Source: Yersinia enterocolitica subsp. enterocolitica (GTDB lineage Bacteria > Pseudomonadota > Gammaproteobacteria > Enterobacterales > Enterobacteriaceae). From it: a stretch of 64,000 nt of DNA. The notes beneath the pieces are model-generated. The model ran no database searches and was not told where the DNA came from. It saw only the letters and a program-made list of their open reading frames with translations. Positions within the stretch are counted from its first letter, which is position 1; every line of letters starts with the position of its first letter. Position numbers and translations under genes: made by a program. The DNA is taken from assembly GCF_901472495.1 (NCBI RefSeq), contig NZ_LR590469.1, forward strand, positions 1,488,001 through 1,552,000. Direction: 5' to 3'. Positions 7,129-16,281 of this stretch are shown here, one piece after another.

Positions 7129-7338
7129 CTATTTCTCGCCGTTCTTTTGTTTCAAATGGAACGAAAAACGCGACTGGAAATAGGATTTAAGGTGTTCTTC
7201 CATCGAATGAATTTTTTGGTCAATGGTGTTACAAAGAAACTCATCGCTATTCATGGCGTTAACCCGCTGTAACGCAATTAAATCAATTTCTTCTTTTTGC
7301 TTTTCGGTGAGTTCTAAGTGAGTTTGCTTATTAGTCAT
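7129..7338 (-). CDS. Small charged hypothetical protein
   Basis: 69 residues from the ATG at 7338, preceded by aggaa at a good distance; an upstream start would add 12 residues lacking support. The protein is hydrophilic and probably helical (ELTEKQKEEIDLIALQRVN, IHSMEEHLKSYF) with a single Cys and no membrane segment. I do not recognise a family. Its stop is 12 bases before the DUF1622 gene, so the two are probably cotranscribed and may work together. Confidence 0.6.
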   Translation of the reverse strand: MTNKQTHLELTEKQKEEIDLIALQRVNAMNSDEFLCNTIDQKIHSMEEHLKSYFQSRFSFHLKQKNGEK

Positions 7339-7593
7339 ATATGCTATTCCTGCGATGAAGAAAGTTTGAACCAAGAAAGTAATTATAGCTCTATGAATAT
7401 GTTAGTGAAAAATTTTCGACCTTTCGATTGAATCTGAGAGAGCGGTTGATAACAGGCTAAATTGCCCAAGTGAGAGCGAGCTAGCAAGGCCGTCGTGGTA
7501 GTGAGTGGCATGATATTGCTATATCATTGTGACCTTATTTTGATTGATAATAACTTATCAATTTCAACCATTTGATTTTAAAAGAATATTATA

Positions 7594-8778
7594 ATGCGCC
7601 TATTTCTTGCTAGAGGACGTGAAAAATCCTTACTTCGTCGCCATCCGTGGATTTTCTCTGGGGCAGTGCAACGCCTTGAAGGCAATGCAAGCGCGGGTGA
7701 AACCATCGATATTCTTGATAGCCAGGGAAAATGGCTGGCTCGTGCGGCCTACTCACCTGAGTCACAAATTGTGGCCCGAGTCTGGACGTTCCAACAAGAT
7801 GAAGTTATCGATAGCGAATTCTTTGTTCGCCGTCTACAGCAGGCGCAGAGCTGGCGTGATTGGTTGGCACAGCGTGATGGTTTGAATGGCTATCGTCTTA
7901 TTGCCGGTGAATCCGACGGCTTGCCGGGTATTACCATCGACCGTTTCCAAAACTTTCTGGTGTTGCAATTGCTATCGGCAGGTGCTGAACATCAGCGTGC
8001 AGCGCTGGTCAGTGCATTACAACAGTGCTATCCAGAATGCTCAATTTATGATCGCTCCGATGTTTCGGTGCGTAAAAAAGAAGGTCTGGAACTGACACAA
8101 GGTACTGTCTGGGGCGAGATGCCTCCGGCTCTATTACCTATCACTGAGCACGGTATGAAATTGCTGGTAGATATTCAGCATGGTCATAAGACAGGTTTTT
8201 ATTTAGACCAGCGAGATAGCCGCCTGGCGGCGCGTAATTATGCCGATGGCCGTCGCGTTCTGAACTGCTTCTCGTATACCGGGGCCTTTGCCGTGGCAGC
8301 GCTGATGGGAAATTGCCAACAAGTTATCAGTGTTGATACTTCACAATCCGTGTTGGATATCGCTAAACAAAATGTTGAGCTTAATCAGCTAGATCTAAGT
8401 AAAGCCGAATTTATTCGTGATGATGTATTCCAATTGCTGCGCAACTATCGCGCACAAGGGGAAAAGTTTGACATGATCATCATGGATCCACCGAAATTTG
8501 TGGAAAATAAAAGCCAACTGGCCAGTGCTTGTCGCGGCTATAAAGATATCAATATGTTAGCGATACAGCTTTTACGCCCTGGCGGCATCTTATTAAGTTT
8601 CTCTTGTTCTGGTTTGATGCCTACAGATTTATTCCAGAAAATTTTAGCCGATGCTGCGTTAGATGCAGGCCATGATATACAATTTATAGAGCAGTTCCGT
8701 CAGGCAGCGGATCACCCGGTTATCGCAACATACCCTGAAGGTTTGTATCTGAAAGGATTTGCGTGTCGGATAATGTGA
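7594..8778 (+). CDS. rlmI: 23S rRNA m5C1962 methyltransferase RlmI
   Basis: Methylates cytosine 1962 of 23S rRNA using S-adenosylmethionine. 394 residues, as in relatives. The N-terminal PUA domain starts at [18 protein letters not shown]. The C-terminal Rossmann domain has [17 protein letters not shown] near 215 (cofactor loop), SVDTS, the MDPPKF motif near 300, and LSFSCSG with the catalytic Cys near 335. The next gene, hspQ, starts 62 bases later from its own heat-shock promoter. Confidence 0.97.
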
Positions 8779-8807
8779 CTTGAAATGCCCTGCGTTGCCC
8801 TCATATA
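8779..8807 (+). promoter_or_regulatory. Heat-shock (sigma-32) promoter of hspQ
   Basis: CTTGAAA at 8779-8785, a 12-base spacer, then CCCTCATATA at 8798-8807. This fits the sigma-32 consensus (CTTGAAA, N11-16, CCCATnT). The -35 starts immediately after the rlmI stop codon. It agrees with hspQ being a heat-shock gene. Confidence 0.75.
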
Positions 8808-8840
8808 TAAAGCAGCGTAATAGTTTCCCAGGAGGTTATC

Positions 8841-9158
8841 ATGATCGCGAGCAAATTCGGTATCGGGCAGCAGGTTCGCCACCGCCTCCACGGCTACTTA
8901 GGTGTAGTAATTGATATCGATCCTGAATACTCTCTTGAGCCACCAGCACCAGATGAGGTGGCAAACAATGATACGTTGCGTTTGTCGCCTTGGTATCACG
9001 TGGTGATTGAAGATGATGAAGGGCAACCGGTACATACTTATCTGGCAGAGGCACAGCTGACTTATGAAGATATGGATGCCCATCCTGAACAGCCTTCATT
9101 AGATGAACTGGCAGCCTCTATCCGCCATCAGTTGCAGGCTCCGCGTCTGCGTAACTAG
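8841..9158 (+). CDS. hspQ: Heat-shock protein HspQ
   Basis: Known in E. coli as a protein binding hemimethylated oriC-region DNA and as a specificity factor for Lon. 105 residues, normal length. The fold's motifs are clear: KFGIGQQVRHRLHGYLGVVIDIDPEY at the N-terminus and PWYHVVIEDDEG, then YLAEAQL in the middle. It is preceded by a strong cccaggagg ribosome-binding site and a sigma-32 promoter, and followed by an intrinsic terminator. Confidence 0.96.
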   Translation: MIASKFGIGQQVRHRLHGYLGVVIDIDPEYSLEPPAPDEVANNDTLRLSPWYHVVIEDDEGQPVHTYLAEAQLTYEDMDAHPEQPSLDELAASIRHQLQAPRLRN

Positions 9159-9177
9159 ATGTTAAAATTTCTTGATA

Positions 9178-9209
9178 AAACCCGGCACCTGGTTGCCGGG
9201 TTTTTTATA
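9178..9209 (+). terminator. hspQ terminator
   Basis: Stem aacccggca / tgccgggtt with a short loop, followed by a T-run, about 20 bases past the hspQ stop codon. Confidence 0.85.
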
Positions 9210-9241
9210 GGGGATATTCAAGGCTATTGCTGCCAAAAACA

Positions 9242-9658
9242 TTACTCTTTCTCTAATCCTAATCGCGGAATTTCAATTTTAGGGCAGCGATCCATAACAA
9301 CCTTTAAACCGGCATCTGCGGCTAATGTTGCAGCCTGCTCGTTGATAACACCGATTTGCAGCCACAACACCTTGGCTCCGATAGCAATAGCTTCCTGTGC
9401 AACACCATATGCCGCGTCAGCATTGCGGAATACATCTACCATATCAATAGGATAAGGAATATCGGCTAATTCAGCATAAACCTGCTGACCCAATAACGTT
9501 TTTCCAGCCAGTTTAGGGCTGACGGGTGTGACCTGATATCCCTGCTCTAACAGATAATTCATCACGCCGTAGCTTGGCCGCGCGGGGTTATCGCTGGCCC
9601 CCACTAAAGCAATTGTCTTTACCTGTTGGAGAATGTCAGCAATGTCTTTATCGTGCAT
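9242..9658 (-). CDS. yccU: CoA-binding domain protein YccU
   Basis: A single-domain Rossmann protein related to the CoA-binding module of succinyl-CoA synthetase; precise function unknown. 138 residues. KTIALVGASDNPARPSYGV near residue 14 is the nucleotide-binding loop, followed by VTPVSPK, VDVFRNADAA and KVLWLQIGVIN. The conserved Cys in DRCPKIE near 128 is present. Transcribed away from yccT/csgI. Confidence 0.93.
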   Translation of the reverse strand: MHDKDIADILQQVKTIALVGASDNPARPSYGVMNYLLEQGYQVTPVSPKLAGKTLLGQQVYAELADIPYPIDMVDVFRNADAAYGVAQEAIAIGAKVLWLQIGVINEQAATLAADAGLKVVMDRCPKIEIPRLGLEKE

Positions 9659-9974
9659 TTTTCAGTTCCTCTGATGCGCTAAAAGAATACTCCAATCCAT
9701 TTGCATCCGGATGGATTTACCAATATTAGGTGACATCTCAGTGTATATCATTCAGAAAACTGCGGATAAACGCTCCCTAATTGATTTGATTTAATAGTTA
9801 TAGCAGTAATAGCTGTTAGATTGGCTCTTTTATCTTTAGAATTCATTAAGATAACGACGACATATTTATACCGAATATTTCAAAAAGTAAATAAATATGG
9901 GCAACCGGAAAGACTTTGACACATAATCTAGCGTGTCTGACAATGTAAGTGGATATCACCCTCAGGAGTAGCAC
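9659..9974. other. Divergent promoter region between yccU and yccT
   Basis: 316 AT-rich bases without an open frame. It must carry the promoters of both divergent genes. No operator or repeat could be named; caggag at 9962-9967 is the ribosome-binding site of yccT. Confidence 0.5.
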
Positions 9975-10659
9975 ATGAAATTTGGTCTGGTGGTCGCAGG
10001 GATTTTGGCCGTTTGCTGTAGTACATCAGCTATAGCCACGACCTTAAAACTTGCTCCGGAAATTGATCTGTTGGTGGTCGATGGCAAAAATATGTCAGGT
10101 TCTTTACTCAAAGGGGCTGATAGCCTGGAGCTAAATAGCGGTCAGCATCAAATTCTATTCAAAGTTGCCAAACCTCTCCCAACGGATCCAAAAGTCTTAT
10201 ATTCATCCCCGCCATTAGTGGTGGTGTTCAACACCCGTAATGTCCGGTCAGTGGCGATAAAATTACCCGTAATCGAGACCGAGCGAGATGGTATCAAGTT
10301 TTCTAAAAACCCGTCATATCAGCTAATTGGCGATAATGGGCGGCCATTATCGGTACGCCACGATGTATTACATCAGGATAATCTTAATACTGCGGCAACA
10401 CTTGAAACAGCGATGGCATCTTATAACGTCGGGCAATTCGGTGCTTCGGTTCCCTCTTTTGCTACTATCCCCCCCCTCGCCAGTGAGCGCTGTTCCGGGA
10501 ACCACGATTGCAGTTGCAGGAACGAACTCCCCACAAAAAACCACCAATTTGCAGGGTGAAAATGTGGCAGAACAGATGCTGCAATATTGGTTCTTGCAAG
10601 CCGACGCAGACACACAACAACGCTTCTTATTATGGGCTAAAAAACAGCCATTGAAGTAA
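9975..10659 (+). pseudogene. csgI: YccT/CsgI family protein, frameshifted at a C8 tract
   Basis: A secreted DUF2057 protein; the E. coli member YccT (CsgI) is described as a periplasmic inhibitor of curli assembly. The signal peptide is clear (MKFGLVVAGILAVCCSTSA, cleaved near IATT), as is the start of the mature domain (LKLAPEIDLLVVDGKNMSGS). The frame shifts at eight consecutive C residues (10469-10476) and then stops at 10559 after a foreign tail. With seven C residues the frame would continue to 10659, restoring about 227 residues and the family's end (VAEQMLQYWFLQADADTQQR, LLWAKKQP). It could be a broken gene, a phase-variable tract or a sequencing error. Confidence 0.85.
10469..10476 (+). 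repeat. C8 homopolymer causing the yccT/csgI frameshift
   Basis: Eight C residues in a row. Removing one joins the N-terminal frame to the C-terminal frame exactly, giving IPPSPVSAVPGTT across the junction. Such tracts slip easily in replication and are a classic place for sequencing errors. Confidence 0.9.
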
Positions 10660-10779
10660 CCAAATAAGCTCAAGCCCGTTCTTAAACATCAGGTTATGCT
10701 TGTTTCCTCGCATTTCTTTGCGTTACTGCTATGAACTAAAACACCATTTCAGTAATCTGTCTGCAAACCGCTGGCACTC

Positions 10780-10842
10780 ATACCCTAAATAATTTGAGTT
10801 GCAGGAAGGCAGCCAACGCTCATGCAGCTTGAATTATGACGG
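10780..10842. repeat. ERIC element with internal deletion
   Basis: 63 bases containing both ends of an ERIC/IRU repeat (taccctaaataatttgagtt on one side, catgcagcttgaattatgac on the other) but lacking about 65 central bases relative to the full 127-bp copy at 34257-34383. It ends only 20 bases before the mgsA start, so it is probably in the mgsA leader. Confidence 0.85.
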
Positions 10843-10862
10843 TTACATTGAAGGAAAAGTTG

Positions 10863-11321
10863 ATGGAACTCACCACCCGCACCATTGCGGCACGCAAGCA
10901 TATTGCCCTGGTTTCTCATGACCATTGCAAAAAATCTCTGCTCGAATGGGTCATGCAAAACAGAGACCTTTTGTCACAGCACGAACTGTATGCGACTGGC
11001 ACCACCGGAAACCTGGTACAGAAGGCAACAGGTATTGATGTTCACTGTTTACTCAGTGGCCCTATGGGCGGAGACCAAGAGGTGGGTGCGCTGATATCTG
11101 AGAAGAAAATTGATATTTTGATTTTCTTCTGGGATCCACTCAATGCCGTACCACATGACCCTGATGTCAAAGCCCTGCTACGTCTTGCCACAGTCTGGAA
11201 TATTCCGGTTGCGACTAACCGCTCTACCGCCGACTTCTTAATTGACTCCGCCTTGTTTAGCGGCGAAGTGACTATTGCCATCCCGGATTATGACCGTTAC
11301 TTACAGCAACGCCTGAAATAA
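10863..11321 (+). CDS. mgsA: Methylglyoxal synthase MgsA
   Basis: Converts dihydroxyacetone phosphate to methylglyoxal and phosphate, a bypass of lower glycolysis. The ATG at 10863 follows aaggaaaa and gives 152 residues, the family length; an upstream start would add nine residues. Active-site motifs are intact: LVSHDHCK (His19), SGPMGGD (Asp71), and WDPLNAVPHDPDVKALLR (His98, Asp101). It ends at a bidirectional terminator shared with helD. Confidence 0.97.
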   Translation: MELTTRTIAARKHIALVSHDHCKKSLLEWVMQNRDLLSQHELYATGTTGNLVQKATGIDVHCLLSGPMGGDQEVGALISEKKIDILIFFWDPLNAVPHDPDVKALLRLATVWNIPVATNRSTADFLIDSALFSGEVTIAIPDYDRYLQQRLK

Positions 11322-11325
11322 TGAT

Positions 11326-11356
11326 GAAACCCGGAGTGATAATATCTCCGGGTTTC
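11326..11356. terminator. Bidirectional terminator between mgsA and helD
   Basis: An 11-bp perfect stem (gaaacccggag / ctccgggtttc) with a nine-base loop, followed by T-rich sequence on the plus strand, between the convergent genes. Confidence 0.8.
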
Positions 11357-11383
11357 ATTTCTCACAAAAACGCCCCATATTGG

Positions 11384-13438
11384 CTAAGGTTTGCGTTGGG
11401 TCGGCACCCCTAACTCACTAAGTTGATTAACAAAAATAGAAGGATTAGCGGTATCTTGCAGTAACCAAACTTGATGTTTTGCTCGCGTCATGGCGACATA
11501 AAGTAAGCGCCGTTCTTCCGCATCAGGGAAATCTTCAGGGGGCGGTAGCAGCACATCTTCCAAAATTGACTCGCGCACCACTGCAGGGAAACCATCATTT
11601 CCCTCATGTAATCCAGCAATAATCACATAATCAGCCTGCTGCCCTTTACTGGCATGGATCGTCATGAAATCAATGGTTAATTTTGGCCAGCGCGTGGTTG
11701 CTTTTTGCAATATTTCGGGCCGTAAATGGTGATAACGAGCCAAAATAAGAATGCGCTCATCATCTTTAACAAAGCCACTTAACTTATCCAACAGAGATTC
11801 AAGCTGCTCACTCGGCAAGATGACAACCGATTTTTTATTCCCCTGACTCAAGCTATTCAGGGGTTTCTTCAGTTGATAGGGATTCTGCTGAATAAACCGG
11901 TTAGCAATCTCACCAATCCGGTCATTAAATCGATAGGTAGTATCCAATGCACATTCTGCGCTTTCACCAAAATTCTGGCTGAAAGCGGTGGTGAGAGAAA
12001 GTTCTGCGCCGCTGAAACGGTATATCGCCTGCCAGTCATCACCCACGGCAAACAGGCAGGTCTGCTTATTTTGTTTGCGTAAAGCACTCAGCAGCATGGC
12101 ACGCTGTGGCGAAATATCCTGAAATTCATCAACCAGAATGTGTTTCCACGGGCTGACAAAACGCCCTTTTTCCAGCAAATTGACGGCTTGATGAATCAGC
12201 CCAGAGAAATCAACTGCGCCCTCTTCTTTTAGCGCTGTTTTCCATGCTTTCAATAACGGTGCCATTAGCCGTATACGTTTTTGGAAGAGAGCACGCACTT
12301 CTTCATCAGCCTGTTCAATCATTTCAGCCTGACTCCCCCCATGCATGCGCATCAAACCTAACCAGCGCTCAAGTCGCCCGGCTAGCCGGGCTGCGAGCCG
12401 CGAATCACGCCAAAATTCGCCATCATCAATATCCCATTCAAGCTCGTCGGTTAACCACTCGCGCCACCCTTTAGCTTGCGCCTTTTTCTCACTACATTGC
12501 TGTTGCCAATGTTTGATAAGCAGTGACCGCCTGGCCTGGCTGTCTGATTCCAGTTTGCTTATCACCGGAGTTTTACGGCTACCTTGCTGAATTATTTGCA
12601 ACGCGAGCGCGTGGAAGGTTTTGGCTTGAATATCATCCACGCCAAGGCGTTGTTTGATGCGGCTGTTCATTTCATCCGCGGCCTGGCGGCCAAAAGCGAG
12701 CAGTAAAATCTGCTCAGGCAGAGCTTCATTGCGCCGCAGTAACCAACCCGCGCGAGCAACCAATACAGAAGTTTTACCACTGCCGGCACCAGCCAATATC
12801 AATACCGAATCTTCGCCGTTGACGACCGCCCGACTTTGCGACTCATTTAGCGGAGAAGTTTCAACGCTCTGGAAGAAATCCTGATGCTCCTCCAGCATGC
12901 GATGAGTCCATTGCTGATTGCGGCGGTCAACACTTCGGTTACCATGCTCCAGCCAGCGCAAGCAAAGCTCATAATCTGCGCGGCAAGAGTCAAATTCGAT
13001 TAAGCGCTGAACAGGCATCGGCAGCGAGGTAAAAGCCTCACGGATAGATGCTTGCACCTGACTTAACTCGCTGCGTTTAAACCATTTATCCTGCTGCTCA
13101 ATTCGCTTAATCAGTTCAACTTGTTTATGCAAAACGTCAACACACACCCGGCTCATCTCCTCACTCCATTGTTGCCAGATGCCCAGTAAATGATGATAGA
13201 AACGCTGAGTTTCTTGCCATTCGGTGCCATGTAAACGTACAACTTGCTGATTTGGAAGCTCAAACTCCATCTCGCCCCAAACAATACCGCGTTTACATTG
13301 AATGTTAACCAACTGGTTAAAAGGAATCAGGTATTGATGTTTATCACCGCATACTTCGATGCCCGCATTGAGCAAACGTACCCGGTTATAGGGGTGCTGA
13401 GCCAAATGTTTGCCAAAAGATGTCGCTTTAAGTTCCAT
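11384..13438 (-). CDS. helD: DNA helicase IV HelD
   Basis: A UvrD/Rep-type superfamily 1 3'-to-5' helicase. 684 residues, identical in length to the E. coli protein. The N-terminal ~190 residues are the HelD-specific extension. Walker A LILAGAGSGKTSVL has its Lys at 222; motif II is ILVDEFQDISP near 410; later motifs include VGDDWQAIYRFSGA, TIHASKGQQADYVI and LLYVAMTRAK. All ATPase motifs appear intact. It converges with mgsA and is transcribed away from yccF. Confidence 0.97.
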   Translation of the reverse strand: MELKATSFGKHLAQHPYNRVRLLNAGIEVCGDKHQYLIPFNQLVNIQCKRGIVWGEMEFELPNQQVVRLHGTEWQETQRFYHHLLGIWQQWSEEMSRVCVDVLHKQVELIKRIEQQDKWFKRSELSQVQASIREAFTSLPMPVQRLIEFDSCRADYELCLRWLEHGNRSVDRRNQQWTHRMLEEHQDFFQSVETSPLNESQSRAVVNGEDSVLILAGAGSGKTSVLVARAGWLLRRNEALPEQILLLAFGRQAADEMNSRIKQRLGVDDIQAKTFHALALQIIQQGSRKTPVISKLESDSQARRSLLIKHWQQQCSEKKAQAKGWREWLTDELEWDIDDGEFWRDSRLAARLAGRLERWLGLMRMHGGSQAEMIEQADEEVRALFQKRIRLMAPLLKAWKTALKEEGAVDFSGLIHQAVNLLEKGRFVSPWKHILVDEFQDISPQRAMLLSALRKQNKQTCLFAVGDDWQAIYRFSGAELSLTTAFSQNFGESAECALDTTYRFNDRIGEIANRFIQQNPYQLKKPLNSLSQGNKKSVVILPSEQLESLLDKLSGFVKDDERILILARYHHLRPEILQKATTRWPKLTIDFMTIHASKGQQADYVIIAGLHEGNDGFPAVVRESILEDVLLPPPEDFPDAEERRLLYVAMTRAKHQVWLLQDTANPSIFVNQLSELGVPTQRKP

Positions 13439-13632
13439 ATCCGCGCGCCATAACTCGTATTAAGTGAATTGAAATAACATGATGGAGTGTAAATAAAATA
13501 ATTGAGTTTAAACAACAGGTATCCGATAGTTAACAACGGAAACTAACCGGCGCCATGCGTATAGAATAGATGGCACCTGTTATCACTCATCCGCATTGCG
13601 GTTTTTTTATTCAGCTAGGCAGATTAATCACT

Positions 13633-14085
13633 ATGCGTACTGTACTGAATATTCTTAATTTTGTTTTAGGTGGTTTTTTCACCACATTGGGCTGGTTATT
13701 GGCAACTGTGGTCAGCGTCATCCTGATTTTCACCTTACCATTAACGCGCTCTTGCTGGGAGATAACCAAGTTATCATTTCTCCCTTATGGCAATGAGGCG
13801 ATCCATGTCAATGAATTATACCCAGAAAAAAGTAATCCTCTGCTAACCGCGGGTGGTTCTTTGCTGAATATCGTTTGGTTTATTTTATTTGGTTGGTGGT
13901 TATGTTTATCACATATTGCAACCGGAATTGTGCAATGTATCACCATAATTGGGATTCCGGTCGGGATTGCCAATTTTAAGATTGCTGCCATCGCGTTATG
14001 GCCTGTGGGTCGCCGTGTCGTTTCTGTTGAAATGGCACAACAAGCAAGAATGGCCAATGCTCAACGCCAGTATCAACAACGCTGA
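13633..14085 (+). CDS. yccF: Inner-membrane protein YccF
   Basis: A 150-residue membrane protein with two YccF domains. The ATG at 13633 gives MRTVLNILNFVLGGFFTTLG, matching the family start; an upstream frame adds 21 unconvincing residues. Three to four hydrophobic helices are seen, with SCWEITKLSFLPYG between them and the second repeat at FGWWLCLSHIATGIVQCITI. Function is unknown. It is 24 bases upstream of yccS, probably in one operon. Confidence 0.93.
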   Translation: MRTVLNILNFVLGGFFTTLGWLLATVVSVILIFTLPLTRSCWEITKLSFLPYGNEAIHVNELYPEKSNPLLTAGGSLLNIVWFILFGWWLCLSHIATGIVQCITIIGIPVGIANFKIAAIALWPVGRRVVSVEMAQQARMANAQRQYQQR

Positions 14086-14109
14086 ATTTTCTGTTTTTAG
14101 AGGTTTTTT

Positions 14110-16245
14110 GTGCTCACTTTCGTCACTGGTTTACGCCGTTATATCTACAATAGCAGCCTGCTTTATCATGTTCGTATATTTATCGCGTTGGTGGGTGTAA
14201 CGGCGGTTCCGTGGTGGATTGATCAGCCAAAGCTGACAATCCCCTTAACACTGGGTGTCGTGGCCGCAGCATTAACTGATCTTGATGACCGCCTAGCTGG
14301 GCGGTTACGTAATCTATTCATTACGCTGATTTGTTTTTTTATCGCATCAGCCTCTATTGAGCTGTTATTTCCTTATCCTTGGTTTTTTGCCCTTGGCCTG
14401 ACCTTTTCAACCTGTGGCTTTATTCTGCTGGGTACCTTAGGCCAACGTTATGCCACCATCGCCTTTGGCGCATTATTAATTGCCATTTACACCATGTTGG
14501 GTACTTCCATGTACCATATTTGGTATCAGCAACCCCTGTTACTGATACTCGGTGCCGTTTGGTATAATGTTCTGACCCTATGTGGACATCTTATTTTTCC
14601 TATCCGCCCGTTACAGGATAATCTGGCCCGTTGCTATCAACATCTGGCCCAATATCTTGAGGCAAAAGCTAATCTATTTGACCCTGATATAGAACCTGAT
14701 GTCAATCAACCACTTATAGATGTAGCAATGGCTAACGGTACATTAGTCTCGACATTGAACCAAGCCAAAACCTCACTTGTTACGCGACTGAAAGGTGATC
14801 GCGGTCAGCGTGAAACCCGGCGCACCCTCCACTATTATTTTGTTGCGCAAGATATTCATGAACGCGCCAGTTCATCGCATGTTCAATATCAAGTATTGCG
14901 GGAAAAATTTCGCTACAGCGACGTGTTATTCCGCTTTCAACGTCTGCTTAGCATGCAAGCCAGGGCCTGTATGAAGCTATCGCAATCCATTCTGATGAGA
15001 CAAAAATATCAGCATGACCCGCGTTTCGAACGGGCGTTTACTTTTTTAGATGCTGCATTGGCCCGAGAACTGGCACAGAATGAGAATGTACCACAAGTTA
15101 AAGCACTGTCTCATTTGCTCAAAAACCTGCGCGCCATTGATGCCCAGCTGGCTGGCATTGAATCAGAACAAGTATTAGCTGAAGGCCCACAACCTGAAAG
15201 TCGCTTATCCGACGATCGTCTCACCGGATGGAGTGATATCAAGCTGCGTATCAGCCGCCATCTGACCCCTCAATCCGCACTCTTCCGACATGCTGTGCGC
15301 ATGTCCGTTGTACTCTGCGTGGGCTATGCGTTTATTCAGCTTACTGGCATGCGTCATGGTTATTGGATCTTGCTGACCAGCCTTTTTGTCTGCCAGCCCA
15401 ACTACAATGCGACGAGACGCCGCCTCGCGCTGCGCATTATTGGCACCTTGGCAGGTATCCTTATTGGGCTACCCATCCTTTATTTTGTGCCGTCTATTGA
15501 GGGTCAGTTAATCCTGATTGTCATTACTGGCGTACTCTTTTTTGCTTTCCGCAATGTTCAGTATGCTCATGCAACGATGTTCATTACTTTGTTGGTTTTA
15601 CTCTGTTTTAACTTACTTGGGGAAGGATTTGAGGTTGCCGCACCGCGGGTGTTTGACACGCTACTTGGTTGCGCTATTGCCTGGGTCGCAGTGAGTTTTA
15701 TCTGGCCTGACTGGAAATTCCGCCAACTTCCTGCCGTGGTTCACAGGACACTAAATGCAAATTGCCGTTATCTGGATGCTATTTTAGTGCAATATTATCA
15801 AGGTAAAGATAACAGCTTGCCCTACCGTGTTGCCCGGCGTGATGCACATAATTGCGATGCTGAATTGGCCTCTGTTATTTCAAATATGTCAGCGGAGCCA
15901 AAGAATGACAAAGAGACTCAGGAAGCAGCATTTCGTTTACTTTGCCTCAACCACACCATGCTGAGTTATATTTCTGCATTAGGTGCTCACCGTGAAAAAC
16001 TGACCAATACTGCCACGTTGAATTTACTCGATGATGCTATTTGTTATGTTGAAGGTGCTCTTGAACAAGAACAACCCGACAGTACAAAAATGACACAAGT
16101 ATTAGCGGGCTTATTAACCCGGCTACAGAGCTGTAATCCTGAGCCGGAGAGCAAAGATCAACTGGTTTTACAACAAATTGGCTTATTGCTCGAATTATTA
16201 CCTGAGCTTAGTGAACTTAATAAACGCATTGGTCAAGCTGACTAA
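14110..16245 (+). CDS. yccS: Inner-membrane protein YccS (FUSC family)
   Basis: 711 residues, close to the E. coli length of 717. The layout is typical of the FUSC/aromatic-acid-exporter-like family: two blocks of membrane helices (about 15-150 and 385-510) each followed by a long cytoplasmic helical domain. Conserved stretches include TIPLTLGVVAAALTDLDDRL and LLTSLFVCQPNYNATRRRL. Start codon GTG at 14110, with agagg at good spacing. An efflux role is inferred from the family; the substrate is unknown. Confidence 0.93.
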   Translation: MLTFVTGLRRYIYNSSLLYHVRIFIALVGVTAVPWWIDQPKLTIPLTLGVVAAALTDLDDRLAGRLRNLFITLICFFIASASIELLFPYPWFFALGLTFSTCGFILLGTLGQRYATIAFGALLIAIYTMLGTSMYHIWYQQPLLLILGAVWYNVLTLCGHLIFPIRPLQDNLARCYQHLAQYLEAKANLFDPDIEPDVNQPLIDVAMANGTLVSTLNQAKTSLVTRLKGDRGQRETRRTLHYYFVAQDIHERASSSHVQYQVLREKFRYSDVLFRFQRLLSMQARACMKLSQSILMRQKYQHDPRFERAFTFLDAALARELAQNENVPQVKALSHLLKNLRAIDAQLAGIESEQVLAEGPQPESRLSDDRLTGWSDIKLRISRHLTPQSALFRHAVRMSVVLCVGYAFIQLTGMRHGYWILLTSLFVCQPNYNATRRRLALRIIGTLAGILIGLPILYFVPSIEGQLILIVITGVLFFAFRNVQYAHATMFITLLVLLCFNLLGEGFEVAAPRVFDTLLGCAIAWVAVSFIWPDWKFRQLPAVVHRTLNANCRYLDAILVQYYQGKDNSLPYRVARRDAHNCDAELASVISNMSAEPKNDKETQEAAFRLLCLNHTMLSYISALGAHREKLTNTATLNLLDDAICYVEGALEQEQPDSTKMTQVLAGLLTRLQSCNPEPESKDQLVLQQIGLLLELLPELSELNKRIGQAD

Positions 16246-16254
16246 TGAAATCTC

Positions 16255-16277
16255 GGGCCAGTTTCCATCAATGGCCC
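16255..16277. terminator. Hairpin between yccS and sxy
   Basis: Stem gggcca / tggccc with an 11-base loop between the convergent genes, followed on the plus strand by ttctctatattgtttc. A plausible but modest terminator. Confidence 0.5.
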
Positions 16278-16281
16278 TTCT

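Noticed and set aside
11873..12884. Several plus-strand frames antisense to helD
   Set aside because: Overlap a well-conserved helicase and have no recognisable products.
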